Source of the DNA: Cinclus cinclus
Taxonomy: Eukaryota > Chordata > Aves > Passeriformes > Cinclidae
Length of the DNA: 64,000 nt
Direction: 5' to 3'
NCBI RefSeq assembly: GCF_963662255.1
Contig: NC_085047.1
Span: forward strand, 44,609,006-44,673,005
Shown: positions 41,701 through 56,700 of the stretch, piece after piece
Numbering within the stretch: position 1 is the stretch's first letter
How the letters are laid out: each line of letters begins with the position of its first letter
Translations under genes and position numbers: made by a program
Notes under the pieces: model-generated
Databases searched by the model: none
What the model was told of the DNA's origin: nothing
Seen by the model: the letters and a program-made list of their open reading frames with translations, nothing else

Positions 41701-44700
41701 ACAGAAACCACCAAAATCATTTTAGATCTTAACAGCAATTGGTATCTGACATGCTTCTTTTTATGAAAGCTGAACAAAAATACTTTCAAAACCTAAATGT
41801 GACATTGCATACGACTGAAGGACTGAACTGCATGAACTGCAACAGTAACAGCTTTGACAAACTATCTACTTTGATGACATTACAATACACTTAACCAGTA
41901 AAAAAATAGTATGGCTCAATCTTAAAAGGTTAGTCAAAAGCTTGTTCTAATAAAATCATGTGATATAGTACATCTTTGCCTAGTAACAAAAAAGAAACAC
42001 ATCATGTAGCATCTGATCCAAAGCTCACTGAAGTTAGTAGGAATTTAGAGCCTTCCAAAACTAAAATGAAGTATTTGCATAAGCTAGGAAACACAATACA
42101 TTCCTGTAACATTATTAATAAACTCTATCCTTCAAAAAAAACAAACAAAAACAAAATGAGAAAACAAAAACAAAAATGAAAGTAAAAAGAAAAGGAAAAA
42201 AAGCCTTTAGAATGGAACATACTAAACCCAGTTGCTTTCTCATCCGGTGTGACCATTTTATGTTGCAAAATCAGTCCCCAGCAATCACTAAAATGTATGG
42301 GAGAAAGTTCATAGAACTAACTCTTCTGCTACACATATGCAGCTTTCAGCATTTACTGTGGAAGTCCTGAGCAAAAACCTATTTAGATCTCCCTATTCAA
42401 TATTTAACAATGAAACTGTATTTCACTAGGTTGCTGTATCTTTTTTCGCTCCCACTCGCAATTAAGACCTCCACTTGTATTTCATCTTCTACAACACAAG
42501 TTCTACAATTACCTTCTTCACTGAAAAAAATCTCAAATCACTCCTTCATGTTAAACTCTTGTTCTGTGGCCACTTCCCATATAAGAAACAAAAACAGTTG
42601 TATTCTATTAAACTTTTATGCCAATTGTTCTAGTCTAGCAGCTGCCTTCTACCCATCCACCCACTTCCCCCAAGCTGAAGAAAATTTGTTTACTTAGGTT
42701 TTCTTCAAATGGCCACTGCTCTGTGCCCTTGATTACAGGGTACGCTTTAACAGCTTGGGCAGCATTCAAGATACGGGTGCACCATGCATCCACTACATGC
42801 TTTAAAATGTTCCTAAATCCTCCCTTTTCATAACATCCAAAATTCTGATCCTCCTTTTAATCAAACCAGTACCGAGATGATGTTTGCAGATTCACAACAA
42901 CTCTCAAATCAAGCATCAACAGCCTCTTATATATATACAGTCATGGCCTCACTCAGCTTAAAGATCACCAACATTTTGCCTTTACCACCCTTGTCTTTTA
43001 TCTGAATTTATTGCCTCAATACCTATGATGGGATCTCTTCCTTTTTATTTGAGAGTTCTATAGCATAATCTCCTGGGTCTGAACTAGACATTTAAATTCC
43101 TTTTATACACATAATGGCTTTCAGATGGCATTTAAAATAGGATAGGTGACTCAAATCACTGAAATATGTACATCTCTCCAGTGACCCTCTAAAGTGGATC
43201 TTAAGAATCAGCTCAGATGTGCCACAATGTTAGAAAAATCCCCACTTTGTAGCTGGAAATTCTACAATTTACAATGACCCCTATTTTTGACAGTCCCACA
43301 TAATTATGTAACCATAAACAATTCCCATCTTCCTCCAGGCCTTCCCTTTACTGAGGCCTCATGTTCTACCTGATATTTCTAATAATAACTTGCTGAATTA
43401 AAAAGTCGTACACACAATACCTTACCTTTGATGCCATACGCATGAACAGTAAGTTTTGATCCTCTGCTGTTCTCATCTTCTCATTTTTGACCAAATCCTT
43501 CAGGTTCATACTGTCATCATCCTGAAAATACCTTACTCTCTCTTTATCTACATGAGTAGGCATCTGGAAGCAAACGCATTAAAAATAAATATTAACCTAA
43601 TGAGAAAGATCAGATATAAAACTCAGACCCAAACAATTTTAACAGCTTTAAAGAATCATGAATCAAGCTAAGCAGATCCAAAACAACTGGGCTAACAGCT
43701 CCATTTTATCTAAGAGAAGAACATCTTTCCCTTCCTTCAATTGCATCAGTATGTCTAAATAAAAATATAGCCTCTTCCCAAAGTCACTATATCCTTAACC
43801 TCCTTAAGGTATCAGAGCTACAACATTACCACTCAGGAAAGGTAGACAGTACTTCACTGAAACACTTAATTAGCTCATAAAAATGAATTATTCTAGAAAA
43901 GTAATTATCATTATTGACAACTCTAAAGCTTTAGTAAAGTCACAGACATTACTGAAACAGTAATCACAGAGAGTACTGAAAACTTGTGTAAATACGGTAC
44001 CTCTGGGAAATGTTGCTATCTTAGACAGAGTGCACAAGAGAACAGAGATGTCCCTTAGGACAGGACTAAACTACATTCTGAAGGAGCACAGGGAGTAGTC
44101 ATTAACATAAAGCAGGATAGCATTTTCCAAAATGGAAACAACAGGACGATGACAACAAATTCCTCACCCTCTTGTGTATTTCACTTCTCCATAGCAGTGC
44201 TGCAAACTGACCTGTTCTACTAATCAAGAATGCTTGCTAGAATTATGAGGTGATGTCACCTCCCCTTATCTCAAAAAGATCAAAGTGCTACTATATTTAC
44301 TGCTGGAAGCAATTACCCAAAGAATAAAACACTGCTCCAGCTTCCAAGCTTCTTATTGTTCCCCAAAGCACTTTGTTATAAAGATTAGCTCATAATTATT
44401 GTTATCATCAGTAGCCATATTTTTTATTAGAGCTAAAGTGAAATTAGCCCCTGAGACTTGAGCATCTCAGGAAAATCTTTCTTAATTCAGAATTATTAAT
44501 CTCTGCTAATCTTTGTTATTTACATAACTTTATATAATATAAACTAAGAGACTGTGGTAACTTCCTTGGACATGCATGTAAATAAGCCCTAAAGTGATCC
44601 CTTGGGAAATACAGTATGAAAATAAACTGAATATATGCTTAATAAATATGTACTCTAATACTTCATTACAATCATCTTCCAAAAGGAATTTTTTAACTAT

Positions 44701-47700
44701 CTATTGACATTCTGATAAGATACTCATTAATTACGGCATCATAAAACTACAAAATCGTTTAAGAATTGCAGTTCAACACCCAGATTTTTAAAACTTACCA
44801 TCTGCTGCTTTCTTCGTCCTCCTTTTGGCTCCAGTGGCTCTGTTGGTCCCATCACAGGCCATGCCCTTCCACTTCCATCTGTTCTGACAAGGACCACTTG
44901 TTCATCTTCTTGAAGGCTTGAAGCCTGTGTCAGATTTTGAGACATATTTTAAAGCAGATGGTATAAACAAGCCAAAAGAAATACCTAATCCGTATTAAAT
45001 AAATGTTTAAAATCCTAAAGATTAAGTAACAGATTCTTTACATTTTGTGTGTTCAGTATAATTCAAAGTAAACAGTTTCACCTTAGTGAGGTATTCTTCT
45101 CACATTCAAATAGAAAAAAAGTATTAAAAATACATTCAATTAGTTAAAAGCAGGACTTTTCTTTCCAAAAGAACCAAGTTTGTAATTTTGGGTTTTTTTT
45201 TGCATAAAGCTTTATCTCCAGAAGATACAAAGTGCTTCTGGTAGAGTTAAACAGATAATATTTTATTAACATACACCACCATCATTATAATGCTGTGTTC
45301 CTGAAAACCATCTGAAAAGATACAGCCCATTACCACTTCTTTTGTGGACTGGGGGTGTGGAGAATGACCACCCTCACCTCAATCACCCAAAAAGTCACAG
45401 AACGTGTCTTCATTGAAAGTCCTTCATAGGGGTGTTCTCAAACTTAAATAAAGATATATTTTATACATACACACACAGGGGGGAAGGCAGAAATTCTTTA
45501 CCAAAAAGTAAGTATTTCACTATCTAAAATATTAAGAATATTTTGAAAAATAATTTAAATGCCTGTGAACTTCCTGATTATACTCCAAAGATGTTCAGGT
45601 AAATAAGCCAATTAAATTAGAGCATATAATGGGGTCACTACTTAATCAGATGATATTAGGACAGCCTTTGTCAAATTTTATAAACAACTTCATTAATCTC
45701 CATTTCAAACTGTTTTCTACCAAACTGCTTTCCACCTGCCATCCTTACCTAAGGAAAGCTTGTCCCAGAAACCCAAATAAAGTCTGGAAAATCTGTAGAT
45801 GCTAAAGTATACTTCAACAGCTTAATTACATTTTTCCAAGGAAAGTCACCTAAGTTGGAAGTTATGGACCAAAAAGCTGCCTGGGTAAGCCAGACCTCTC
45901 TCTTCTGTAACACCAACAGCAAATCTCATTTTGCAAAGCAAACCAAGATGTCCAACACCACTCTTGCTCCAATAACAATACTGATATTTTCAGAGAATAC
46001 AACACAACTTATTTCCAGAATCAGCCAGATACATGTTATCTGTCTGTAACCTGTACCTCACATGCTTCTTTTTCACATGGTAAGGGCTTTTGTCCCTATT
46101 TGGGAGGGGGAGAAAAGGTGGTTCACCCCAGTATGAAAAAAAGGCTGTGTGCATTCACCCCACACATGTCACGTGATAAAAAGGTCACACCTGACTGACT
46201 GAGACACAAACAGCCAGACTGGGGGGACCATGTTTTCAGGTCATCACTATGCCATAAAACCTTATTCACAGCAGATATGGAAAGCAAAGATGAAGTGAAC
46301 ATCAATAAGAATGTATCACAGGAAACTTCTCAAATGTCACAATTCTTTTAAAACTTGGGTAACTTTACAAGTTTGGAGGCTGAACACATAACCACAGATA
46401 TCAAAATAGATATCAAAAATCCAGAGCATTGCTAATTAGTCTGAAATGAATAGACCTTTGTAGAGGAAAAAAACCAACCTTGTTCTAAACTCACCATACC
46501 CAAATGGCCATGAAGGGATACAAAATTCTCCCAAGAGAACTAGTCAAACCCACACAGCAGAAACTTCAGAGTTTTCAGTAAATAAACTAGTAGATAATCA
46601 CTTCTGAAGGGTCCTGTTTATGTGAAATCCTCAGTCAGGAGCATCTTTCCATTCAGCTCCTTTTACCCTCTGCCCATACAGAGTCTCCAAAAGGATGCTA
46701 ACTTCAGGTCTCTGCTTCCCCACACTTTTGTGTTACTGAGACAAGGATTAACTTTTCCATTCCCAATCTCTAAACTTTAACCTCACTGTATACATGACAT
46801 TTAAAAAATACAAATCACTAAAACCAATAGTCATTACAACAGCAGTGCTTCAGCAACTGCAAAGAGTAAATACCAGATTCTTATATCAACTCCAAATATT
46901 TAGTTCCTTTTAAAGACATCCATCCCAAAATTTGTCTTCACTAAAATTCTTAATACAGACATTTCAAAAAGGATGTCGTTGATGTGAAGGTTGTTATTTT
47001 CCCAAAAATTAATGGAATTCACAAGGTGTTCTATGCGTCAGACTTTTTTTGCCTTTGAAGAAGAGCTCTAAAATACTAGATCAAAGCAACATTTGCACTT
47101 TTTTTTTCCCTTCCCATTTGTGCATACTTACACACTAACATGTTAATGACAAGCAACAGAAGAGCACCTTCTGGATCTGAACCATGGAATGAGTTAGGAC
47201 AGGGACATGAAATGGGGAGCAATAGATAAAATACGTACTGAATTCTTTGAGTCAGAACCCTTCAGCTGGAAAGGTTTTCTCTGCTTTATGAGGGTTTGAG
47301 GTTTTTTCTCCCTAATTTACAAGAGTCCTGAGTTCTGATATAAAGTATGTAATATTGACTATAATGTATTTAGATGTAATATTCCGGGGGGGGGGGGGGA
47401 AGCAAAAAATTATAGTCATTTTTAGTTTTAGAATACAAAGCACAAAAAAATAGGAATGGTCCCTCAAAGAGAGGTTAAAGGAAGCAGATAAAAGGACAGT
47501 ATGAAGACTAATGTGAAGTCATGTTAGAGACTAATAGCAAATGCATACTAGGAACCAAAATGAATCCAATGGATGCAAGCCAAACATGGATGATTATTCA
47601 GAAGATTAAAGATGTTATTAGAGGTAAAGACATCCTTCAGAACTCCAAATCCTATATAAATAGAACTGACTTAAAAATACAGCATAATAGAAAGCAAATT

Positions 47701-50700
47701 TATTAACACAAAATATTGATTTTTTAGGAGAATCTAACAATAGTTAATTAAGCTTTTTCTAAACACATCAGAAGCAAAAAGCTTTCTGGTAGAAAAAGAT
47801 GCTCAAGTGGTTACAGCATTATCAGAATGTGATATTTGAATTATATATTAATTAATTAACTGTATTTTATTCAACAACATTTTTTGAAAGAAAGAAAGAA
47901 AAAAAACACTAGAACAAACTTTAGAAATCATCTTTAAACTGAAATATCAGTAAAAAAAGTTTTTAAGTAAGGTGCCATGAAGTAGTGATTTTCACCAGAG
48001 CTTCCAAAACATAATTCCAATATATAATGTCTCCATGGCCTTCAGCATACACTGATCCCTTAAACAGTCTTAGTACAAAAATAATGGAAAGCAGCCAATA
48101 TAATAAAAAGCTTTAAAATGTGCCAGTGGCTGATCCTGGGAATTCTGGTGCAATGTCTCTAACATTTCTAATGGACAAGTTCACACAAGTATACTAAAAA
48201 CCAGACTTCCTCTACACTTGAACAATTGCACCATACTGAGAAAGAGCCTTTGCAGGAAAAAATCCACAACTCACAGAAGTAATAGACTTTTTCAAAGGAG
48301 TGTGGATATCAATCTAACTGTAAGAATTACTTAATGTTCTCTTTTTATCTACTGATATTTTCTTTACACTTGCATTCCCATGACTGTATGACATGATATA
48401 TGGTAACACAATGTAGTCATTGTGATATAGTAAGTACTCAATAATTACTATCAAATAATATTTATTTTAAATACAATGTAAAACATCCAAAAACATGTAC
48501 TTTTAATATACCTATTGTTAAATGTTAAAATTGAAACTGGAGAAGAAGCTCAGTCACTATCCCTGAATCTTGTGATGATTCCTAAACAAACAATGTAATT
48601 TACAGTCTGAAATGAATAAAAATGGTTTCTATTTCCAGAATGAGAGGGGGATAGCTTGTTGCCATTAATTAAGGAACATGAGTTTTTACTTTGTGCCAAT
48701 TAAATATGTGAAGTACACAGTTGCTCTCATCAAATGTACAAACTGCTATATAGCAATTAACACTCAACTGAACAAAACAAAAAGACAAGTCTGGTTTTGA
48801 AAGATAAAAGCTTTAAATTAAATACATAAATAAATAGGAGACAGATCTGAAAAATATTACTGAACTCTCCAGAGCGGAAATCCTCTGCCATATCAGGTGC
48901 ACTGCTTAATTTGAGGAACAGACATTGGAACAGGTGAACAAATGGTGTAATCAGGCCATGCATCTGAGATAAGATCCACTCAATTAGAACTGGTTTTCAG
49001 TGCTAATAGCTAAAGGGAATAAAATAAATTTAAAATAGTATATTGTGGGGTAGGGAACAACTAAGGCCAAAAAAAAAAAGAAAAGAAAACACAAAAAAAC
49101 CTAAACAAAATTTTTAATTACTGAGCCAACAAAAAGCTGGTTGCTGCATGACTTGAAAACTTTCTGCAAATGTTTACTGAGAGCTACATTCAAGTGGTAC
49201 AAGCACAGTGTAATGAAGGAATAACAAAGGAACAGTCTTCAGCAAGGAATTCTACAACCAAATGCCAGCTTTGTCAAATCAGATGCTGCATAAAGCATGC
49301 CACCTGTTTCCTTTCCCCTACAGTCTCTGGCGAATGGAAATACTTTGACTATTGCCTTATTGCTCTAGTGGAAAAGTCTGTCCTTACTTTACAGTATCAG
49401 CAAGTGTCTAAAAGATATCTAGCACTTCTCAGAGTGCTGGACTCAGCTATTTCGTCCATCCACTATGTCCTGTTCTCTTCCATTGCCCTTCTCCTCCCAT
49501 TCCAGTTACCCTTCTCTTAGGCTCTCAGGTTGCATTCACACATAATCACCAGTTACCAAAAGAATCAGTAAATCCTCTGCAGAAACATCACCTGCCTCCC
49601 TCAGTGCTGGTTACTCCTAAGGGCACCATGTCTCATAGTCAGGAGTCATTTTATTCTCAACCTGGAGTGCCCAAGTAACAGGTTTCAAAGCATCTAAGAT
49701 CCCCTTCAGGCTCTAACATTTGTTGTGAATAGTGGCACTGTAATGTAATGCTTATAAACATCAGTAGGTTAACCATTCTCTATAGCAAGACTGAGGTTTG
49801 CACCTCCCAGGAAGATGAAATTAAAATGGTCTGAGGTCTATAACAGCAGTCCACTGTATACATATTGTGTCTTTGATTTGGGTTTCTTAAAGCAGAAAAA
49901 AGATAAGACTAAGAGAGCTAGCAGCATGAGGAAGGAAAGCAAAAACAAACTTCAAAACACTAGGTTAAAAATTCAGTATTTCAAGAAAGAATTAATAAAT
50001 ATATTGATGGGTCACTATTACACATTCAAAAGGTGCTAACACAGTAATGACACTTTTAAAAGGTTTTACAAGGTCAGAAAGTTTGACTGCCATAATTAGG
50101 CCCTTGTGTTTAACAGTGAAGAGAAGCATTAGAAAATCTAATGCAGGATGCAACACAGAGGTGAGGTGAACTATTCTACAGAACAGTATCTGTATCAGGT
50201 AGTGCTTGGTTTGTGTGCAAAGCACGAGATTGGAAAACACCCCAAAAACTCCAAACCATGGAAAAGGATTAAGTCTCTGTCCATTCTTGCTGTCAGTAAG
50301 TGAGTGACACCAGTTAATAACACAATATGTAAAATACTTCACTTGTTCTTATTGATATAAAGTCAGTTGCCCCTTAAAATTCAGCAGTTCTTTGTTCTTA
50401 TATAACAAGAAGGTTAGTTTGGCTAAACTGTTTATTACTCAGAATAAGCAGTTTATTAATCTTATTAATCTCCTCTTTACAATTAATGCCTTTGATCAGC
50501 CCTGTATGCAGAAACCTTTCTATTTCTGCTCAGTACTTATTTTCTTAGAGCATCTTTAAGATAGGGTGATCAGAATATCATGTCTTGAGTAGAATGGCCA
50601 CACACACAGATCTAAAGTAAAATTCAGTAAGAGTCATACTACCAGCCTGTGGAAATAAAACCAGAACTAGTAACATATAACTTACAGCAGCTTGTGTCTG

Positions 50701-53700
50701 TCCAGTGATGCACCTAGAAATGGGAAAAACTAAAGCAATTAAATCTAACTTTAAAATAATATTTGATATCAGGAAGTTACATAGCCTTGAAAATAAACTT
50801 TTAAAAAAGCTCTAAATATTCAGTTTGATACCTAAATTTTTACCTACACTTTGAAATGGTTAGTCACTTAGCCACATCAATGAGCCACTGTAGCTTTGAC
50901 ATGCAAGAAAACTAGTAAAAATGTAATTACTAGATGGCTTGTTTTTACAGCAAGAACATCTGACACAAAACATATACACTCAGACCATAAAAAGAGAAGT
51001 ATTGCAGCATGGTGGTTCTTAAGTCCACAGATTTCTATTTCTATCTTAGCAACTGATTTAACACAGTGAAAGTGTAAATATAGCAGTAAAAATATGTAGA
51101 AATTTAACATGGTGTTGGGAGAAAACCAGAGCCAGAAAAAATGGCACCATCAGTTACAAATGCTGCATGACACTTGGACATGATTTTTGTCTCTGGTGTT
51201 AAAGCATACTTGGAAGTTTTAGCATTCTGAGTTTGAACTCTAAGAAGTTTTAGCCATTCTGGCCTTTTGTACTTTTTACGTGTACTGAAACTGTAAGGTA
51301 TTTTACATTATTTAGTTACTGATACAATTTCTCCAACATGTTTTAATTGCAAAAGCCAATTTCCTATATACATTCATGAAGATAAGCCACTTCATCTTAA
51401 TATAGTCTTTGTCTTAAATAATTGTGTAATCCTCTCTTACTGACATCAACAAGAATACTCAGGAAATACACTGATCAATAACACACCCATTATTCTTTAA
51501 AAGTATGCACTAACGATATGAAAGCTGCTCTGCAGAAGTACACCCCCTTCATTATTCCATGTTACATTTAGAGCTAGTCAAGTCTGTATGGAAAACACAA
51601 ACTTTTGCTGGAGAAAGAATGGCACAGCCATCTTGCAGACAAGATTCAAATGTAATGGAACAGCAGCAATCAGGAAATATGATGAGCTGAAACCATCTGA
51701 AAGTAAACAGCCACAATCAATCTGCTGATGTATCTCCCCACCATCTGAAGTTCCATATAAAATCTCAGATTTTTACTATGAATTTAGTGAGGATTATTAA
51801 TCTCCAGTCTGTTAGTTTCTCTACAAGTGTCTCACCTATACTTTTCTGCAAAGCAATTTTATATAATTTTTAAAGGATTCTTTATATATAGTTATTCTAT
51901 AAGCATTCCTAGAGCTGTAATTAGGTTCTGCATTGGTTAAGTCAGAATGAAAATTATGAAAACATGTTATAGGCAAATTCTGACAACCAAATATTTTCAT
52001 TGCAGAGAAATACCTGTATTCATAGTCTCAATTCCCAAACCTAAAATTAAACAACCTGGCACACTTGCAATTTTGAATGTTAATTTTCAGGGTGATTTGG
52101 CTTTTGCTTTCTTTGTGTTTGTTTAGCACTGGCTTGGTTTCTTTTTAAATAAAACACCCCCACACATCAGAAGCATTATTTTCCTTCTTTTTTCACTTCC
52201 TAATGTGAAGTACTAATCACTACCTAAATTTTACATGTACACACCCATATACACAAACATACATGTACACACATACCACTTTACTTTGAGATAACTGCCT
52301 CTTTCTCCAAGGAATAACTGTCATTTTAAAGCTATTTGTGAACAAGTCAATCTTGAAAACATATGAAAAATAAACATACATTCTAGTTTTTGCCATTATC
52401 ATTCCTGGAACCAATAGAACCTTATTTCATGTTTGTTCCACATCTGATTCCTCTCAGCTGCTTACTCCTAATATCACACGGTTTACTTGTCTCAGGACAG
52501 TAACTGTGCAGCAAATAATTTCTCTGGATAAAGATCCAGCATGTTCCATCCTGTCTCTCCTAATGCAGACCTACATACAATGGGATGCAATGGATGCAGT
52601 TTTATAGAAGCAGAGAATATTAAGGGTTTGGAAGGGGCCTTAAAGTTCATCTAGTCCCAACCCCTGGCCATGGGCAGGGACACCTCCCATTAGACGAGGT
52701 TTCTCAAGGCCTTGTCCAACCTGGCCTTGAACACTGCCAGGACTGGGGTATCCCCAGCCTCCCTGGGCAACCTGTTCCAGTGTCTCATAGTAAAAAAATT
52801 CTTTCTAATATCTAAGCTAAATTTTCAAATCTTTCAATTTGCACCCATTACTCCTAGTCCTATCACCACAGTTCCTAACAAACAGTCCCTCTGGCTTCTC
52901 TGTAGGTCCCCTTCAGACAAGTAGGATTTGAGATTTAAGCCAAGCTGTTTTATTCAGTTTCTTTTCTAAAAATTGGTGTTAGTTCTTCAAAAAGAATTTT
53001 TAAAATATTATTTATATTGAGCTAGTTTCCCTAGAAGTCTCCCTCAATCTGGAGTCTAATGAATCTCGGGAATCCAAATTAAACATCAGACCTTCAATAC
53101 AAAATTTGTGTTCAGGTAAGTGTTGGAAGCACAGTCAGCCTTATTATTTATACTCAAGAAGAATAATTAAATAAAAATAGCAGAAGCACTTTAAGTACAT
53201 GGAGCTCTTAATATTATGAAGGTTTTCACTAAAAGATGAGCCTTACTTATGCCATAAAACTCACTAAATTAACTTTTCCCTGCACTATAAATCTACTTCA
53301 CCTGATATGCACAAGCAATGGCCTGGAGTCTGTTACTCTTACAGATGCAACAAGTAGCCTAGAAAAGGTTTTCTCCTTTAAAACAGCATCGTGTCAGCCA
53401 TTGTAAAGTGAAATGCTGTGCCTGCCAAAATTCAAGTCTTACTCTATCTCCTAGGATATATGCTATGGCCAAGAGCCTTCACAGAAGCACTGAATATTCT
53501 TCAGTAGAAAAACACTCATACTAGACCAAAGGTTGAAGGACTTGCACAGAAAATTCAGTTATTCAAATGAAGATTTTATGTGATTAAATAATTCATATCT
53601 TCCCTGCATATTCCCAAATGTATAACAGAAAAGCCTATAGCTATTTCTATTTTTCAGAACTCTCTCCTTCTAAATAATCAGTGACACTATACCCTACCAT

Positions 53701-56700
53701 GTTGCTCTGCTTAAAGTACCATCTTCCAGCTTTCATTCAATTTTGTATTGATTTTGTCTTTCAAATGCAATTCATCAGTATTGAAAACTGTCTCCAGGAT
53801 TTGCTCAGCAGAGACTACTTTCTGTTCCCTGCATACTAATTATGTTCTATGGAATACAGAAAAAAACTTAGGGTTGAGAAGCTTTTCTTCCGAGCCACAC
53901 TTCATTTGAGATTGAAAACAGTTTTAAAAGATGCATACTCTTATACTCTATTCATCCACCACCATGTTGCTGGACTAGATGTTCATGGTAAGTCCCTTCC
54001 AAAGGATATATCCTATATTCTGCCTCTTCCTTATTTAAATTTTTACCTTCCAATTTTTGTACTGCAAATTATGTGCCTCAAAGGAGTGCTAATGTTCCAG
54101 ATATAGTTTGTTAAATAAAAATACTGAATGATAGCATAAATTACATCAGTTGTGACTGGCATTGACAATGGCAGAGGTGACATCCTCATAACCAATGTAA
54201 TAAAATCTAGAGCTGCATAGCACTTTGAGAACAGAAATACAAACTGTATTTAAGAGGTAAACTATGAACACATGGAAGTTGTTTTCTAAATGCTGAAGTC
54301 TCCACAATTTTCTGCTGCCTCCTTACATTCAATAGGTATCATCCTCATCACCTATCCCAACTCAGAAACCCTATGGTACAGCAGCCTTCTCTTTACACAG
54401 TTTCACCAGGACTCAAAATGCAACCTTGGTTTCTCAAAATGCCCATCACAAATTAGACAATGAGCATCTGAAAATAAACATCATTTCATTCTATCCCAAA
54501 TTAAATTTTTTTTTTTTTTAATTTCCATAGACCCTGAAGGTTGCTTCCTGCTCAAACTTAAAACAAGCACAATCTAAATGTGGCTCAAGCATTTAAGTAC
54601 AATACCCATTAAGACCCCAAATTCTATTAACAGAAAATTTAAATTTATTCATACTAAAATTTATAGGGTTACATACTTAGGGCAGCTTGCAGTGAACAAC
54701 ACAGGGGCTCTACCCAAGGTGATACTTGTGAAATATATCACCTGAGAAACACAATGTTTTTAAACTCCAAACATCAGTGTTTGTACTTCACAACCACATT
54801 TTTGAGATTGCTTGGGGTAGAATTCTTGCCCAAGTCAAAAATATCACAAAACCAGTCACTAAGTCATACTTTAAAATTGTATTCGCTTCTAGTCTCTTAC
54901 CAAAAAAAATAAAATTATATAAAATTAAGATAGGATTTAATCTAGCACGTTATAGTCCTTTCAGTCTGTAGTTTCTTGATCACTTTAAGGCAGAATAAAC
55001 CAGCACCTCTATCAAAAGAATTGATCCTGTTCTCTGTACAAATCCCAGCCATTCATATACCCCCCTTACACTAGCATAAGTCTTCACTCAGTCACACAGG
55101 GAACTGAATTGGGAAATTGACCCATGTCAAATTAATTAAGAAGAAAAAACTTCCTAGGGAGATGCATTCAAAATTGACTTCACTGCTTCTTGATTTATCT
55201 CCTCAGCTCTCCCAACAGAAATTGAAATAAGGCAAAGCCACATTTTAGGACCTCCCAGCGTGCAACTGGCCATGCTGCTCCGCAGAAGCAGAGACAGACC
55301 TGCCTGAAACAAAATGCTTCACGCTTGTTACTGGTAATGGAGGCAAAGCTATCAGATGTTGGGATCAATAGGATACCCATCTGGAAAAGCATTTCTGTGG
55401 AAACTGCTTCAGGTACCTCACTTGCAATACACCGGGCTGAAGTGACCGAGGCTGGCGCTTGGGTGGTCTCTGCCACAGAAAGGCTGAGTCCTGCAGAGTC
55501 AAACACACCTTGACAAATCAGCTTCCCTTGTGCTATGGGATGGTTTCTGAACATCAGGGCTGTTGAGACACACAGTGTGACACAGCTGGCTCTTGATACA
55601 CAGGAATACCAAACACATCCTGCTCGTGTCCCAGTAGTCAAAACCAATTCAAAGCTTTAAAATCAGTAAGACTACTCTGGCATCACAAAGACAGGGCTTA
55701 GGACAGAGAAACTTTTAAGTTCTGCTGGACTTCTGACATTCAAACACCACATAATACAGACTAAAAAAGGCCAGGAAAGAGGCACAGGCAAGGCACATTC
55801 ATAAATATTTACATTTGGTAATTTTTGCAATGACTGCTACTTGTAAAAATGCTTTAATTAAAAATTAAGATTAAAATAAGAATACGGTTGCAGACCAGGC
55901 CTGACCAAAATTGTTATCCATCACTCAGTACCTAAGGAATAGGTGTCCACCAACATTTCTGAGGCTCACCCACAACACGGTCTTTACTTCCCAATTTTAA
56001 AATCTGAATGGATTTTTTCCTGTGTAATTACACAACTCAAGTCAGCTTTATTTAGGGGTTTTTTTAGCATATTTGAAAAACATGACAAAGAACTGCACTG
56101 CAATGAAGCAGTCTACCTACACAGAGCTTTTGTAATTTCAAATTCTTGTGAATTAAGGTTGTGAAACTTAAATACTATCGTCACAAGGTATTCAGCAGAG
56201 ACCACACATTATAATTCAGTTTAGTCTGTCTTCTAAAGACTGGACAAATACTAGGTAGTGTATGAGGTCTGACATGAAGCCTTTTTGGACAAAAAAAAAC
56301 ATTAGTGGCTTTGCAAACTCAGCTCACTAGCAGCTGAACTTTCACTGTGGAACTGGGGTCAAACTGAACAAGAATATTAGTTTTTGCCTGAAAGTTTCCT
56401 CTCCATGATGAGGACAGAGCTCATAACTTAAGATATTTACCCTGTTGTCCTATATCAGTGCTGGTACAGAAGAAGCTTTCTTACATTTCTTAAATACCAC
56501 TCTTCAGAATGAGTAACATTTGAAGTGCCAGCTTCTTCAGAGACAACAGTTATGTAACAGCCAGCATATATCAGTTTCATTTTTAATGGAAGATATATAT
56601 CCTTGCTAAGGAAATATTTTAAGTTAAAAAAAGAAAAAAAAAGAAAAACCAAAAAACCCACTGAATTTGCTAAAGTACCATGGAGAAAGTTTTGTTTACC

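Larger units (their letters stand above)
34111..43425 (-). other. CWF19L2: CWF19L2 intron, 9315 bp
   Basis: The donor GTAAGG follows 43426 and the acceptor CCTTTCAG precedes 34110. The content is AT-rich DNA with one CR1 fragment (35724-36110) and simple repeats. Open frames of up to 135 codons on the plus strand (36689-37096, 37345-37734) have no conserved features, and I take them as chance. Confidence 0.9.

Noticed and set aside
43366..43425. Extension of the CWF19L2 frame past the exon ending at 43426
   Set aside because: A consensus GTAAGG donor lies at the conserved MASK end, so the extra residues are intron.
52712..52924. Open frame with a protein-like start
   Set aside because: It is an antisense reading of the CR1 fragment at 52603-52930.
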